The notes: a model not told the origin generated them from the letters alone. A stretch of DNA of 64,000 nucleotides from Collinsella tanakaei (GCF_021531055.1 NZ_JADYTL010000001.1:248001-312000); one strand, 5' to 3'; shown: positions 9,229 through 18,876, counted from the stretch's first letter. Numbers and translations are program-made.

Positions 9229-10458
9229 CTAGTGAGCCGGCATCAGGTCATCGTGATGCACGGAGAGCGCTTTTGGCACCCGGTAGCAGGGACTATGGAA
9301 GTCGACGTACTCCACGTTCTCGACAAGGCGATCGATCATGGCGTCGTGGTCGAACATATCCCACGCCTCATGGACCGCATCGAGCTTGGCGTGCGTCTCG
9401 GGACGGCGCGGCATGAACAACGTGCAGCAATCGGGCGCGTCTTGCGTGGAGATGTCGTAGGTGCCGATCTCTTTGGCGCGCGCGATGATCTCCTGCTTAT
9501 CGGATCCGATCAGGGGACGGAACACCGGCAGCTCGACGACCTCGTTGACAGCCATGATGTTCTCGAGCGTCTGCGAGGCGACCTGACCGAGCGATTCGCC
9601 GGTGACGATGGCCTTCGCGCCTTCCAAGGCAGCCAGACGCTCGACGACCGAATACATGATCCGTCGGTACATAATCACACGGAGGGACGCGGGGCATGCA
9701 AGCGAGATCTCGCGCTGGCAGTCACCGAACGGGACGATGTAGAGACGGCCGATCTGCACCGCAGGCGCCATCGCGTCGATGATGTCGCGGACGAGGAACT
9801 CGCTCGTATCCGCGGTCTGCGGACGCCCGGAAAAATGAACGGGGACGGGGACGGCACCGCGACGCGCGAGCATCCACGTGGCGACCGGCGAGTCGATACC
9901 GCTCGACAGCAGCGTCATGACCTTGCCGGCGCTCCCCTGGGGAAGGCCTCCGACGCCACGTTCGCTGCGCGCGTACACGTACACGCTCCCCTGGACCACA
10001 AGTACGTGCACCGTCGCGTCGGGATCGTGCATCTGCACCTTTTTATCGGGATAGGCCTCGCACAGGACCTCGCCGACCTGACGGTTGAGGTCGATCGAGG
10101 TCAGCTCATAGTCGGTATTGGAGCGCTTGGCCGCCACCTTGAAGGATGCGAACTCCCCCACCTCGGCGAGCGCGCGAACGGCGGCGGCGCAATACTCGTG
10201 GGGCTCGCGGTTGGTGTGAAACGCCAACGAGACGCGCGCGACGCCGGGCACCCGCGCGATGAGCGGATAGGCCTCCTCCGCCTGGCCGGACACCGAGAAC
10301 GTCACGAGGATATGCCCCGAGATGCGCACGATGGTCGCCACGGAAAAGGCGGCCAAAGCCGCCTTGAGGTTATCCATGAGGATGTGCTCGAAACGAGCTC
10401 TGTTTTTGCCTTTCAGGCCGATCTCGTGATAGTGGACGAGACAGACACGGCTTCCCAT
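9229..10458 (-). CDS. thiI: tRNA 4-thiouridine synthetase ThiI, form without rhodanese domain
   Basis: 409 residues. It has an N-terminal ferredoxin-like and THUMP region (HYHEIGLKGKNRARFE), then a PP-loop ATPase with SSGIDSPVATWM and a later CPASLRVIMYRR segment. It ends without the C-terminal rhodanese domain of the E. coli protein, as in many Gram-positives. It adenylates U8 of tRNA and inserts sulfur. The ATG at 10458 follows TGAGG at 6 nt; a GTG at 10470 overlapping the rpoZ stop is the alternative. It is translationally close to rpoZ. Confidence 0.93.
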   Translation of the reverse strand: MGSRVCLVHYHEIGLKGKNRARFEHILMDNLKAALAAFSVATIVRISGHILVTFSVSGQAEEAYPLIARVPGVARVSLAFHTNREPHEYCAAAVRALAEVGEFASFKVAAKRSNTDYELTSIDLNRQVGEVLCEAYPDKKVQMHDPDATVHVLVVQGSVYVYARSERGVGGLPQGSAGKVMTLLSSGIDSPVATWMLARRGAVPVPVHFSGRPQTADTSEFLVRDIIDAMAPAVQIGRLYIVPFGDCQREISLACPASLRVIMYRRIMYSVVERLAALEGAKAIVTGESLGQVASQTLENIMAVNEVVELPVFRPLIGSDKQEIIARAKEIGTYDISTQDAPDCCTLFMPRRPETHAKLDAVHEAWDMFDHDAMIDRLVENVEYVDFHSPCYRVPKALSVHHDDLMPAH

Positions 10459-10466
10459 GTGCGCCC

Positions 10467-10748
10467 TCACGCCTCCGCGGTCTTGTGCTTCAAAGCCGCC
10501 TCGAAGCGCTCATGGTCGTAGGAGATATCGCCATCGATGATCTCGTCCATGGCCATCGAGATGGTGTCGGCGCCCGAAAGCGCGATCGTGATGTCGTCGA
10601 CATCCTGCACCGCGAGGACACGGCTGTGCTGACCGCGCAGCATGCTGTTGATATCGCAAGCGCGCTTGGAAGCCAGGGAGGCGAGGAGGAACCGGTTGTT
10701 ATCGGTCTTCTCGAGCAAGTCGTCGATACGAGGTTTGATTACGGACAC
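10467..10748 (-). CDS. rpoZ: RNA polymerase omega subunit
   Basis: 93 residues starting at a GTG (10748), with GAGG just upstream. The sequence has IDDLLEKTDNNRFLLASLASKRACDIN, the RpoZ core in which the polymerase-binding Ser/Lys-Arg-Ala helix is recognisable, and an acidic middle. Omega helps assemble and stabilise beta prime. The gmk-rpoZ order is classic. It lies 6 bp after the gmk stop. Confidence 0.93.
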   Translation of the reverse strand: MSVIKPRIDDLLEKTDNNRFLLASLASKRACDINSMLRGQHSRVLAVQDVDDITIALSGADTISMAMDEIIDGDISYDHERFEAALKHKTAEA

Positions 10749-10754
10749 GTCGCC

Positions 10755-11324
10755 TCAGTTCCTTTCATGCTTCTGGATAACTTCCAGCAGGTCATGTACG
10801 GCCTGGTCGAGATCGTCGTTGACGACCACATCGTCATAGCGATCGGCAAGGGCGAGCTCGGCTTCGGCGTTGGACATGCGAATGGCCAGAGACTGCTCGG
10901 TCTCGGTCCCACGGTCGCGAAGACGCTGCTGGAGAATGGAGAGCGAAGGCGGTTGGATGAAGATCAAGACGGCCTCGGGAAAGCGTTCCTTGACTTGGAA
11001 CGCACCCTGCACGTCGATCTCCAAGATCAGCGAGGAACCCGCAGCGAGCTTGGACTGGACTTCGCTGACGAGCGTCCCGTACGAGTTGCCATGGACATGC
11101 GCCCACTCGACGAACTCGCCGGCGTCGACACGCCGCTTGAACTCCTCGTCGGTCAAGAAGTAGTAGCTCTGACCGTCGATCTCGCCTTCGCGCGGTGCCC
11201 TCGTGGTAGCGGAAACCGTCAGGCCGAGTCCGGGATGCTGTTCACGCACGCGCGCGACCAGCGTTCCCTTCCCCGCACCCGACGGTCCGGAAATCACGAA
11301 GAGCTTTGGCGTAACGCCGCTCAC
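10755..11324 (-). CDS. gmk: Guanylate kinase
   Basis: 189 residues. The P-loop reads ISGPSGAGKGT at residues 11-21. TTRAPREGEIDGQSYYFL and the GEFVEWAHVHGNSYGT segment form the GMP-binding region. It phosphorylates GMP to GDP using ATP. The start is a GTG at 11324, directly after the mihF stop codon, which indicates coupled translation. Confidence 0.96.
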   Translation of the reverse strand: MSGVTPKLFVISGPSGAGKGTLVARVREQHPGLGLTVSATTRAPREGEIDGQSYYFLTDEEFKRRVDAGEFVEWAHVHGNSYGTLVSEVQSKLAAGSSLILEIDVQGAFQVKERFPEAVLIFIQPPSLSILQQRLRDRGTETEQSLAIRMSNAEAELALADRYDDVVVNDDLDQAVHDLLEVIQKHERN

Positions 11325-11633
11325 TTAGCGGGAGAGCTGCTCGAGGAGCTGCTCGCGCTGACGGACACCGAGGCCCTGAACGCGACGCGTGGCGGAAATG
11401 CCCAGCTCGTCCATGATCTTGGCGGCCTTGGCCTTGCCGTAACCGGGGAGCGACTCGATGAGGGTGGAAACCTTCATGCGGGACGCGATCGGATCGTCGG
11501 AGTTCAGAACGGACTCGAGGGAAACCTCGCCCTTCTTGATCTTCTCGCGAAGCTCGGCACGAGCGTGACGGGCGGCAGCAGCCTTCTCCAGAGCGGCCTT
11601 GCGCTGCTCATCGGTGAGCTGAGGAAGCGCCAT
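11325..11633 (-). CDS. mihF: Actinobacterial integration host factor
   Basis: 102 residues from the ATG at 11633, with GGAGGT 5 nt upstream. It carries the actinobacterial IHF helix-two-turn-helix region (LIESLPGYGKAKAAKIMDELGIS) and a basic C-terminus (RRVQGLGVRQREQLLEQL). It is unrelated in fold to E. coli IHF. In Mycobacterium and Streptomyces it binds and bends DNA. The mihF-gmk-rpoZ order is a strong marker for Actinomycetota. Confidence 0.95.
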   Translation of the reverse strand: MALPQLTDEQRKAALEKAAAARHARAELREKIKKGEVSLESVLNSDDPIASRMKVSTLIESLPGYGKAKAAKIMDELGISATRRVQGLGVRQREQLLEQLSR

Positions 11634-11717
11634 GAGTACCTCCAAATACGTGGTTTACAAACAAATACAACGTTTTACCTCGCGTGATGAGCGTATCCGC
11701 ATCTCACGCGCCTGATT

Positions 11718-11746
11718 ACCTTAGTCGATGTTTCGGCAAAGTTCAA
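11718..11746 (-). promoter_or_regulatory. Promoter of mihF-gmk-rpoZ-thiI
   Basis: On the minus strand TTGAAC (11741-11746), a 17-bp spacer and TAAGGT (11718-11723), about 85 nt before the mihF ATG. Confidence 0.5.
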
Positions 11747-11792
11747 GCAAAACCGCAGGAAGACCGGACAAACGGTCATTCGCTCCATAGAA

Positions 11793-11821
11793 CGTCCGCG
11801 ATAATGGTGGAATCGCGGACG
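11793..11821 (-). terminator. Terminator of the pyr operon
   Basis: CGTCCGCGAT and ATCGCGGACG form a perfect 10-bp stem with a 9-nt loop, followed on the minus strand by TTCTA. It lies 16 bp after the pyrF stop. Confidence 0.7.
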
Positions 11822-11836
11822 GTCCGAAGCGCTCGA

Positions 11837-12556
11837 TCAGGCGAGCTCGACGAGCTCGGTGACGATCGCATCGCAGGCGGCGACGGGATCATCTGCGCCG
11901 GTAATCGGCCTTCCGACGACGATATGGCTCGCGCCGCGGCCGATCGCCTCGGCGGGCGTGGCCACGCGGCTCTGGTCTCCCAGGGCCGCTCCGGCGGGTC
12001 TCACGCCGGGCGTCACGATAAGCGCGCCCTCACCTAAAAGTTCACGCATGCGCGCCGCCTCCTGCGGGGAGCAGACCACGCCGTCGATGCCGTTGTCATG
12101 CGCGAGGCGCGCGAGACGGTCGGCCTCGTCGGCCACGGGAAGCTCGACACCGATCTGGGAGAGCGCAGCCTGGTCCATGCTCGTGAGCACCGTGACGGCG
12201 ATCACACGGGCACGCTCGGCGTCCCGTGCCGCCGCCTCGACGCCCTCACGCGCGGCGGCCATCATGGCGCCGGCACCCAAGCCGTGGATCGTCAGCAGGT
12301 CGGCACCGGTACGCGCGGCGGCTTCGGCCGCTCCGCGGACCTGATGCGGAATATCGTGGAGCTTGAGGTCCAGGAAGACCTTGAATCCACGCTCGCGCAG
12401 TTCCCGGACGATGGCGGGGCCCTCGGCGTAGAAGAGGGTCATACCGACCTTGAGCCATGCGGCATGGCCGCGAAGCGCGTCGGCGAGCTCGAGCGCACGG
12501 GTACGATCGCAGTCGAGCGCGACGATCACGCGCTCACGGGCATCGGCCTCTAACAT
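11837..12556 (-). CDS. pyrF: Orotidine 5'-phosphate decarboxylase
   Basis: 239 residues. VIVALDCDR near the N-terminus and FLDLKLHDIPHQV (residues 61-73) carry the Asp-Lys-Asp catalytic set. TPGVRP and VVGRPITGADDP are the phosphate-binding loops. It makes UMP from OMP. The ATG at 12556 overlaps the pyrD stop by 7 bp. The same frame is open far upstream because of GC content, but that part is pyrD in another frame. Last gene of the pyr operon. Confidence 0.95.
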   Translation of the reverse strand: MLEADARERVIVALDCDRTRALELADALRGHAAWLKVGMTLFYAEGPAIVRELRERGFKVFLDLKLHDIPHQVRGAAEAAARTGADLLTIHGLGAGAMMAAAREGVEAAARDAERARVIAVTVLTSMDQAALSQIGVELPVADEADRLARLAHDNGIDGVVCSPQEAARMRELLGEGALIVTPGVRPAGAALGDQSRVATPAEAIGRGASHIVVGRPITGADDPVAACDAIVTELVELA

Positions 12557-13473
12557 ATGACGGCCCCCCTCAACTCGTTGATGTCGGACACGCCCTGGGA
12601 CGCCGCCCACTCCTCGAGCTCGCGCAGGATACGCACGGAAGCCGTGGGGTCGACGAAGTTGGCCATACCGACCGACACGCAGGTGGCGCCCGCAAGGATG
12701 AACTCGGCGGCATCCTCGCCGGTCATGACACCGCCGACACCGTTGACGGGGATCTTGACCGCGTTGGCGACCTCCCACACCATGCGCACGGCGATATGGT
12801 GGCACAGCGGGCCGGACATACCGCCCGTGGGTTTGGAAAGGCGGGAGCGACGCGTATGGACGTCGATCGCCATACCCGAGATGGAGTTGATGACGGACAG
12901 GCCGTCGGCGCCCTCGGCCTCGAGCGCACGGGCGATCTCGGCGACGCGCACGGGAGCCATCTTGACGATGAGGGGCTTGTCGGTCACCTTTCGGCATGCG
13001 CGCATGACCTCGGCCGCGCCATCGGGCGTCGAGCCGCACGCGGCACCGCCCGCGGCGATGTTGGGGCAGCTCACGTTGATCTCGAAACCGGCGGCCCACG
13101 GGCACAGCTCGCAGAACAGCTCGAGGGCGCGGACGTACTCCTCGGTCGAATGGCCGGCGACCTGGCAGATGACCTGCGTGCCCTTATCCGTCAGCTCGGC
13201 GAGATAGGGACCGGACTCCTCGGCGAAGGCGGGAACACCGGGATTCTGCAGACCGACCGAGTTCATCATGCCGCCGGGGATCTCGCACATGCGCGGTGCG
13301 GGATTGCCGGGCCACGGCTCGGCCGCACATCCCTTGGTCGTGATGGCACCGAGCTCGCTCACGTCGATGAACGGCTCGAACTGCCAACCCTGACCGAACG
13401 TGCCGGCCGCCGTGTTGATGGGGTTCCTCATCTTGATACCGCCGAAATCGACGGCCATGTTCACCTGGCTCAC
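12550..13473 (-). CDS. pyrD: Dihydroorotate dehydrogenase B, catalytic (FMN) subunit
   Basis: 307 residues from a GTG at 13473 that overlaps the pyrK stop (GTGA). The FMN barrel begins MAVDFGGIKMRNPINTAAGTFG. It contains MNSVGLQNPG and the FEINVSCPN substrate loop with the active-site Cys region of class 1B enzymes. VNGVGGVMTGEDAAEFILAGA forms the phosphate site. With PyrK it makes an NAD-dependent heterotetramer oxidising dihydroorotate. An ATG at 13458 is the alternative start. Confidence 0.95.
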   Translation of the reverse strand: MSQVNMAVDFGGIKMRNPINTAAGTFGQGWQFEPFIDVSELGAITTKGCAAEPWPGNPAPRMCEIPGGMMNSVGLQNPGVPAFAEESGPYLAELTDKGTQVICQVAGHSTEEYVRALELFCELCPWAAGFEINVSCPNIAAGGAACGSTPDGAAEVMRACRKVTDKPLIVKMAPVRVAEIARALEAEGADGLSVINSISGMAIDVHTRRSRLSKPTGGMSGPLCHHIAVRMVWEVANAVKIPVNGVGGVMTGEDAAEFILAGATCVSVGMANFVDPTASVRILRELEEWAASQGVSDINELRGAVIC

Positions 13474-14264
13474 CAGACCACCACCTTGCTCGCATCGAAC
13501 ACCGGGCCGCACATGCAGGCGCCCTGCATACCCTCGGTCGTCTCGACGTTGCACGTGCTGCACGCACCGAAACCGCAGCTCATCATACGCTCGAGCGACG
13601 CCTCGCAGTATGCGCCGGCATCGAGGGCGAGCCCGGCCGTCTTCTCCATCATGACGCCGGGGCCGCAGGTGGCGACGTAGTCGTAGGACGCGCCGGCGAG
13701 CGCATCGGCCACGAGATCGGTCACGAAACCGTGATGTCCCTGCGAGCCGTCATCGGTCGCGACCGACACGGAAGACGCGCCGAGTGCCTCGAAATGCTCG
13801 ACACCCACGCAGGTGGACGCCGTCTTGGCACCGATGCGGACGTCGAAGGCGATGCCGTCGCGCTTGAGCTGCTCGGCCAACGGCACGAGCGGCGGGACGC
13901 CGATGCCGCCGCCCACGAGCAGGACACGCGAGCAGTCGGCGGGAACGGACCAACCATGACCACCGGGGCCGAGCACCGTGGAGGTTTCGCCGGGAAGCAT
14001 GTGAGACAGTCGCTCGGTCCCCTCTCCCACCACCGCGTACCACACCTCGACCGTACCGGCCTCGGCATCCGCACGGGCATAGGACAGCGGGATGCGCAAA
14101 AGCGACATGGCGTTACCGGGCACCTCGAAATTCATGAACTGACCGGGCTTGATGGCGGCGGCGAGCGCGGGCGCCTCGATGACGAGCGAGAAGATGCCGT
14201 CGGCGATCTTGTCGTTCGAGACGATCCGGAACTCGTGCAGCCGCGCAGAAGATGGCTGGGGCAT
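13470..14264 (-). CDS. pyrK: Dihydroorotate dehydrogenase B, electron-transfer subunit (FAD, [2Fe-2S])
   Basis: 264 residues. RIPLSY is the FAD-binding RxPxS-type motif. GGGIGVPPLVPLAEQL is the NAD-binding loop. The C-terminal SCGFGACSTCNVETTEGMQ and ACMC provide the [2Fe-2S] cysteines. It passes electrons from dihydroorotate to NAD. It is immediately upstream of and overlapping pyrD, as is usual for the PyrDB-PyrK pair. Confidence 0.94.
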   Translation of the reverse strand: MPQPSSARLHEFRIVSNDKIADGIFSLVIEAPALAAAIKPGQFMNFEVPGNAMSLLRIPLSYARADAEAGTVEVWYAVVGEGTERLSHMLPGETSTVLGPGGHGWSVPADCSRVLLVGGGIGVPPLVPLAEQLKRDGIAFDVRIGAKTASTCVGVEHFEALGASSVSVATDDGSQGHHGFVTDLVADALAGASYDYVATCGPGVMMEKTAGLALDAGAYCEASLERMMSCGFGACSTCNVETTEGMQGACMCGPVFDASKVVVW

Positions 14265-14359
14265 ACGCGTCTCCTCTCCGATAGTGCGACGAAGGCGGAT
14301 GTCGACCTCCGCACCGAGATGGCGGCACGGTACGGTGACGGGCCTCCCTTGTTACGCCC

Positions 14360-14395
14360 AAGCGGGCACCGCCGGATTCCCAGCCGTGCCCGCTT
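14360..14395 (-). terminator. Hairpin between pyrC and pyrK
   Basis: AAGCGGGCAC and GTGCCCGCTT form a perfect 10-bp stem in the 171-bp pyrC-pyrK gap. There is no real U-run on the minus strand, so it may be a partial terminator or a processing structure that sets pyrB-pyrC apart from pyrK-pyrD-pyrF. Confidence 0.4.
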
Positions 14396-14435
14396 TCGAT
14401 TATCTCACGTATAAGACGTGCAAGCGTTCGGAACG

Positions 14436-15725
14436 CTAGCAGACGACGCCGTCACGCATCGTCGCCACACCGCCGACGAACACGTCGGTGGCGCGACCGG
14501 TGAGCTCGGCTCCCTTGAAGCCGGAGTTCTTGGCGGCGGACTCGAAGTCGTCCTCGCACACGGTCCAGGTGGCGTCCGCATCGAACACGGTGATGTCTGC
14601 AAGCGAGCCGGCGGCGATGCTCACCTGATCCACACCGAGGATGCGGCGCGGCGCGATGGACATCAGCTCGACCATGCGCGCATAGTCGATCTTGCCGGTC
14701 TTCACGAGGTTCGTGATCACAAGGGCGAGCGAGGTCTCCAGGCCGATCATGCCGAAGGGGGCGAGCTCGAACTCGCGGGACTTCTCCCAATCCGCGTGGG
14801 GAGCGTGATCGGTGACGATGGCATCGACCGTGCCGTCGACCACCGCGGCGACGACGGCGGCGGCGTCATCGGCGGTGCGCAGCGGCGGGTTGACCTTGAG
14901 GCTGGTGTCGTAGGTCCCGGTGATGGCGTCCTCGGTGAGGAACATGTGATGCGGCGTGGCCTCGCAGGTGACCGGCAGGCCCTCGGCCTTGGCGGCACGC
15001 ACGAGCTCGATGCCGTGGGCGGTGGAGATGTGCTGGATGTGCAGCTTGGCGCCCGTCAGCTTGGCGATGGCGATATCGCGGGCGATCTGGATCTCCTCGC
15101 CCTCGGCAGGCCAACCCAGAAGACCCAGGCGCGTGGAGGCGACGCCCTCGTTGACCTGACCCTCGCCGACCAGATCCTCGTCCTGGCAGTGGCTCATGAA
15201 GACCTTGCCGAACATCTTGCCGTAGTCCATGGCGCGACGAAGCATGCCGGCGCCCTGGACACCGCGGCCGTCATCGGTGAAGGCGACGCACCCGTGGGCG
15301 ACCATGTCGCCCATCTCGGAGATGATCTCGCCCTTGAGACCCTTGGTCATGGCGCCGGACGGATACACGCGGCAGTGGCCCTTGGCGGCGGCGACCGACT
15401 TGACGTACTCGATCGTAACGCCGTTATCCGTCACCGGGTCGGTGTTGGGCATGGAGCACACACCGGTGAAGCCACCGTGCGCCGCGGCGCGGGTGCCGCT
15501 CTCGATGTCCTCCTTGTGCTCGTAACCGGGCTCGCGAAGATGCACGTGCATGTCGACGAGACCGGGAACGAGGTACTTGCCGGACAGATCGATGACCTCG
15601 GCACCGTCGGCGGAAAGGTTTTCGCCGACCTCGGCGATACGGTCGCCGTCGATGAGGACGTCGCGGATGCCGTCAAGCTCGACGGACGGATCGACGACGT
15701 GGGCGTTCTTAAGAAGCAAGGCCAT
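14436..15725 (-). CDS. pyrC: Dihydroorotase
   Basis: 429 residues. DMHVHLREPGYEHKE carries the HxH zinc ligands. KGHCRVYPSGAMTKG, the FMSHCQDEDL histidine and the VTDHAPH aspartate complete the amidohydrolase site. It closes carbamoyl aspartate to dihydroorotate. The ATG at 15725 has GGAGGTG 8 nt upstream and overlaps the pyrB end by 17 bp. Confidence 0.95.
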   Translation of the reverse strand: MALLLKNAHVVDPSVELDGIRDVLIDGDRIAEVGENLSADGAEVIDLSGKYLVPGLVDMHVHLREPGYEHKEDIESGTRAAAHGGFTGVCSMPNTDPVTDNGVTIEYVKSVAAAKGHCRVYPSGAMTKGLKGEIISEMGDMVAHGCVAFTDDGRGVQGAGMLRRAMDYGKMFGKVFMSHCQDEDLVGEGQVNEGVASTRLGLLGWPAEGEEIQIARDIAIAKLTGAKLHIQHISTAHGIELVRAAKAEGLPVTCEATPHHMFLTEDAITGTYDTSLKVNPPLRTADDAAAVVAAVVDGTVDAIVTDHAPHADWEKSREFELAPFGMIGLETSLALVITNLVKTGKIDYARMVELMSIAPRRILGVDQVSIAAGSLADITVFDADATWTVCEDDFESAAKNSGFKGAELTGRATDVFVGGVATMRDGVVC

Positions 15726-16653
15726 TATCGGCACCTCCAAGCAGCAGATACAGGGCGGCCATGCGCACGCAGATGCCGGCGTAGACCTGATCGAGGATGA
15801 CCGAGCGCTCGGGGTGGTCGGCCATGTAGGAATCGAACTCCACGCCGCGGTTGATGGGGCCGGGGTGGCAGATAATCGCGTCCGGCTTCATGAGGCGCTC
15901 GCGCTTCTTGGTCAGGCCGAACAGCTGATGGTACTCGCGCAGGCTCGGGAAGGGCGCGCCCTCCAGGCGCTCACGCTGGATGCGCAGCATGTAGACGACG
16001 TCCAGATCGGGCAGGACGTCATCGAGGCAGTAGCTCACATGGTCGGCACCCAGAACCTCGGGCGCGGCGGGGATGAGCGTGCCGGGCGCGACGATCGTCA
16101 CCTCGGCGCCCATGATCTTGAGCGCGGGGATGAGCGAGCCGCACACGCGCGAGTGGGCGATGTCGCCGACGATACCGACCTTCAGGCCATCGAAGCTGCC
16201 CTTACGCTCCCAGATGGAGTACAGGTCGAGCAGGGCCTGGGTGGGGTGACCGTGCTTGCCGTCGCCGGCGTCGATGACCGACACGGGCGAGGACTGGGTG
16301 ATGATGTAGGGGGCGCCGGCGTGCTTGTCGCGCACGACGATCATGTCGATCTTATAGGAGTTGAGCGTCATCACGGTGTCGATGAGGCTCTCGCCCTTGA
16401 CCGTGGAGGTCGACGAGCCGCCGAAGTTGAGCGTATCGGCGGACAGGCGCTTCTCGGCGAGCTCGAACGAGGAGCGGGTGCGGGTGGACGGCTCGTTGAA
16501 CATGTTCACGATCGTCTTGCCCTTGAGCGTGGGAACCTTCTTGATGGCACGCTCGTTCACCTGCGAGAACGCCTTGGCGGTCTCGAGGATGGTCATAAGA
16601 TCGGTATCGGAGTACTCCGTGATATCGATCAGGTGCTTATGGTTGAACGCCAT
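15709..16653 (-). CDS. pyrB: Aspartate carbamoyltransferase catalytic subunit
   Basis: 314 residues. EPSTRTRSSFELAEKRL is the carbamoyl-phosphate loop (STRT). HGHPTQALLDLYS is the second signature. CHPGPINRGVEFDSY, near the C-terminus, is the aspartate-binding 240s loop equivalent. It catalyses the committed step of pyrimidine synthesis. No pyrI regulatory chain is adjacent, which fits control through PyrR. It starts 5 bp after the pyrR stop, with GGAGGTGA upstream. Confidence 0.96.
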   Translation of the reverse strand: MAFNHKHLIDITEYSDTDLMTILETAKAFSQVNERAIKKVPTLKGKTIVNMFNEPSTRTRSSFELAEKRLSADTLNFGGSSTSTVKGESLIDTVMTLNSYKIDMIVVRDKHAGAPYIITQSSPVSVIDAGDGKHGHPTQALLDLYSIWERKGSFDGLKVGIVGDIAHSRVCGSLIPALKIMGAEVTIVAPGTLIPAAPEVLGADHVSYCLDDVLPDLDVVYMLRIQRERLEGAPFPSLREYHQLFGLTKKRERLMKPDAIICHPGPINRGVEFDSYMADHPERSVILDQVYAGICVRMAALYLLLGGADNGLAS

Positions 16654-16658
16654 GACCG

Positions 16659-17252
<594 letters not shown>

Positions 17253-17284
17253 CTAGTTGCCGTGCGCCCCGCCCGGGCGGCGCG

Positions 17285-17323
17285 CTAAAAAATAGATGCC
17301 CCTACCGCGCGCGGCGAGACATC
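17285..17323 (-). promoter_or_regulatory. Attenuator-like terminator in the pyr leader
   Basis: On the minus strand GATGTCTC pairs with GGGGCATC (two G-U pairs) around a GC-rich apex, followed by TATTTTTT. It ends 45 nt before pyrR, so it cannot be the end of the previous gene unit, which has its own hairpin at 17507-17540. This is the geometry of pyr attenuation. I did not find a convincing PyrR anti-antiterminator consensus. Confidence 0.6.
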
Positions 17324-17396
17324 CACAAGAATCATTGCATGGGCAACGCTATGTCGTTCCTTGCGGTATCTCGTACGCGCTTAAAGGTCACCTACC

Positions 17397-17402
17397 AGTA
17401 TA
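17397..17402 (-). promoter_or_regulatory. Candidate -10 box of the pyr operon
   Basis: TATACT on the minus strand, about 75 nt upstream of the leader terminator. No good -35. The leader would be roughly 150 nt. Confidence 0.35.
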
Positions 17403-17506
17403 CACATCCGCGCGATGAGCGCGAGAATGAATATATCTTTCCGCAAAGCGCATATTCGGGACGACGAACGGTCATGCGCGAGACGGATTGTGGCGCATCG
17501 ATGGAA

Positions 17507-17540
17507 ACGGGGCGGGATGCGCGCCGGCATCCCGCCCCGT
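17507..17540 (-). terminator. Terminator of the kamA-like gene
   Basis: ACGGGGCGGGATGC and its exact complement form a 14-bp stem with a 6-nt loop. The minus-strand tail is only TTTCC. It lies 22 bp after the stop at 17563. Confidence 0.7.
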
Positions 17541-17562
17541 TGCATGCGGATCGAACGGTAAC

Positions 17563-18642
17563 CTAGGCGAGCCAGGTCTGAGCCTCGTCGAGCTCCTGCG
17601 TGAAGATGCGGCCCTCGTTCGCAGGGTCCTTGGCCTCGTGGTACTTGAAAACCGCCTGGCCGTCATCGGTAAAGCCGAGCATCTGGATCTTGCCGGTCGT
17701 ATGCCCCATGATGTAACGGAAGCTCTTGGCCATACCGCTCATCGTGGCCTTCGCCTCGCCCACCATGCGGATACCGTCGGCGAGCGGCACCTGGAAGTGG
17801 TCGTCGAAATCCGTGGCGGTGCGACATTGATACAGGTAGTAGGGCTCGACGCCGATCGACACCAAGCCGTTCATGAGCTCGTAGATCGTCTTGGCGTCGT
17901 CGTTGACACCATGCAGCAGCACGGCCTCGTTGCGCACCGTGCAGCCGGCCTCGCGCAGCATGCGCACCGCGGCGGCGGCCTCATCGGTCAGCTCGCGCGG
18001 ATGGTCGAACTGCGTCACGATGATGATCGCCTTGGCTTTGGCGTAGCGCGCGAGCATGTTGATGAGTTCGGGATCGTTGGAGATGCGTTGCGGGAACGTG
18101 GCGGGTGTGCTCGTGGTGAAGCGGATATAGCCGATGGTCGGCAAGAACGCGAACGCCTTGAGATACTGGCCGAGCAGCTCGTTGGAGTTCAGGAACGCAT
18201 CGCCGCCGGCGATCGAGATGTTGTCGATCTCCGGGCGCTCGGAGATGTACTCGGCGAGCTTGGGGATGCGCGTCTTCACCTCGTCGGGATCGAGCTTACG
18301 GAAATCCTTGCGATAGCAGTTGCGGCTGTAGGAAAGCGTCTGGTTGTTGGAGACGATCAGAACCGACTGCTGATACTTGTGCTGACCACCGTTGATCTCA
18401 GAATCGGCGCCGCTCGCATCGTCCGCCGCACGAGGCGAGATATGCGGCAGGCACATCGTACGAATCGGGTCCTCGGGATCGAGACGGTTCATAAGCCGCA
18501 GGTAGTACGGCGTGACCAAGATCGGGTAACACTCCTCGAAGGGACGCAGGGACTCGATCTGCCCGTCGGTGAGACCGAGCGGCTCCTTAAGATCGTCCAG
18601 ACTCCGGTAGCTCTCCTCTAAAAACTGCTGCCAACGCTTCAT
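17563..18642 (-). CDS. KamA-family protein lacking two radical-SAM cysteines (probable pseudoenzyme)
   Basis: 359 residues from the ATG at 18642 (GAGGT upstream). It matches its neighbour at 18877-20001 along its whole length, including KRWQ at the start, DPIRTMC (58-64), GGDAFLNSNE, HPREL and the C-terminal GKIQMLG that carries the lysine expected to bind PLP. The radical-SAM motif CxxxCxxC is broken: the aligned positions are Thr102, Ser106 and Cys109. A normal [4Fe-4S] cluster therefore seems impossible, although the SAM-side GGD motif is kept. The intact frame and good codon use argue against a decaying pseudogene. It might be a partner subunit of the intact paralog. Confidence 0.85.
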   Translation of the reverse strand: MKRWQQFLEESYRSLDDLKEPLGLTDGQIESLRPFEECYPILVTPYYLRLMNRLDPEDPIRTMCLPHISPRAADDASGADSEINGGQHKYQQSVLIVSNNQTLSYSRNCYRKDFRKLDPDEVKTRIPKLAEYISERPEIDNISIAGGDAFLNSNELLGQYLKAFAFLPTIGYIRFTTSTPATFPQRISNDPELINMLARYAKAKAIIIVTQFDHPRELTDEAAAAVRMLREAGCTVRNEAVLLHGVNDDAKTIYELMNGLVSIGVEPYYLYQCRTATDFDDHFQVPLADGIRMVGEAKATMSGMAKSFRYIMGHTTGKIQMLGFTDDGQAVFKYHEAKDPANEGRIFTQELDEAQTWLA

Positions 18643-18722
18643 CTTGACCTCACTTCGGTGAATCGGCGGCATGCTCAACCGGACTCCCCCCGCCGCCGTG
18701 GCCCATGACGATTCGAACGACG

Positions 18723-18771
18723 GCACGGCGAGCGGATAAGGATGAACCTTGGAATGCGCCGCTCGCCGTGC
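18723..18771 (-). repeat. Perfect 13-bp stem-loop between the two kamA-like genes
   Basis: GCACGGCGAGCGG and its exact complement, separated by 23 nt. There is no U-run on the minus strand, so it may be a weak terminator or an mRNA structure dividing the pair. Confidence 0.5.
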
Positions 18772-18876
18772 TGGATGCCGTCCTCCGGTATGTGATTAGT
18801 GATACCAGTTTTCATGCGCTTTCATGCGCATACGCCGATATATGGTTGGTTTTACCTCGCCGATGGCCGCAGGGGG

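Noticed and set aside
11837-13105. 422-codon frame that includes pyrF
   Set aside because: Only the last 239 codons are OMP decarboxylase; the upstream part is an out-of-frame reading of pyrD.
17563-18642. Calling the first KamA-like gene a pseudogene
   Set aside because: The frame is intact over the full family length, with a good ribosome binding site. Only specific cluster ligands are changed, so a pseudoenzyme is more likely than decay.
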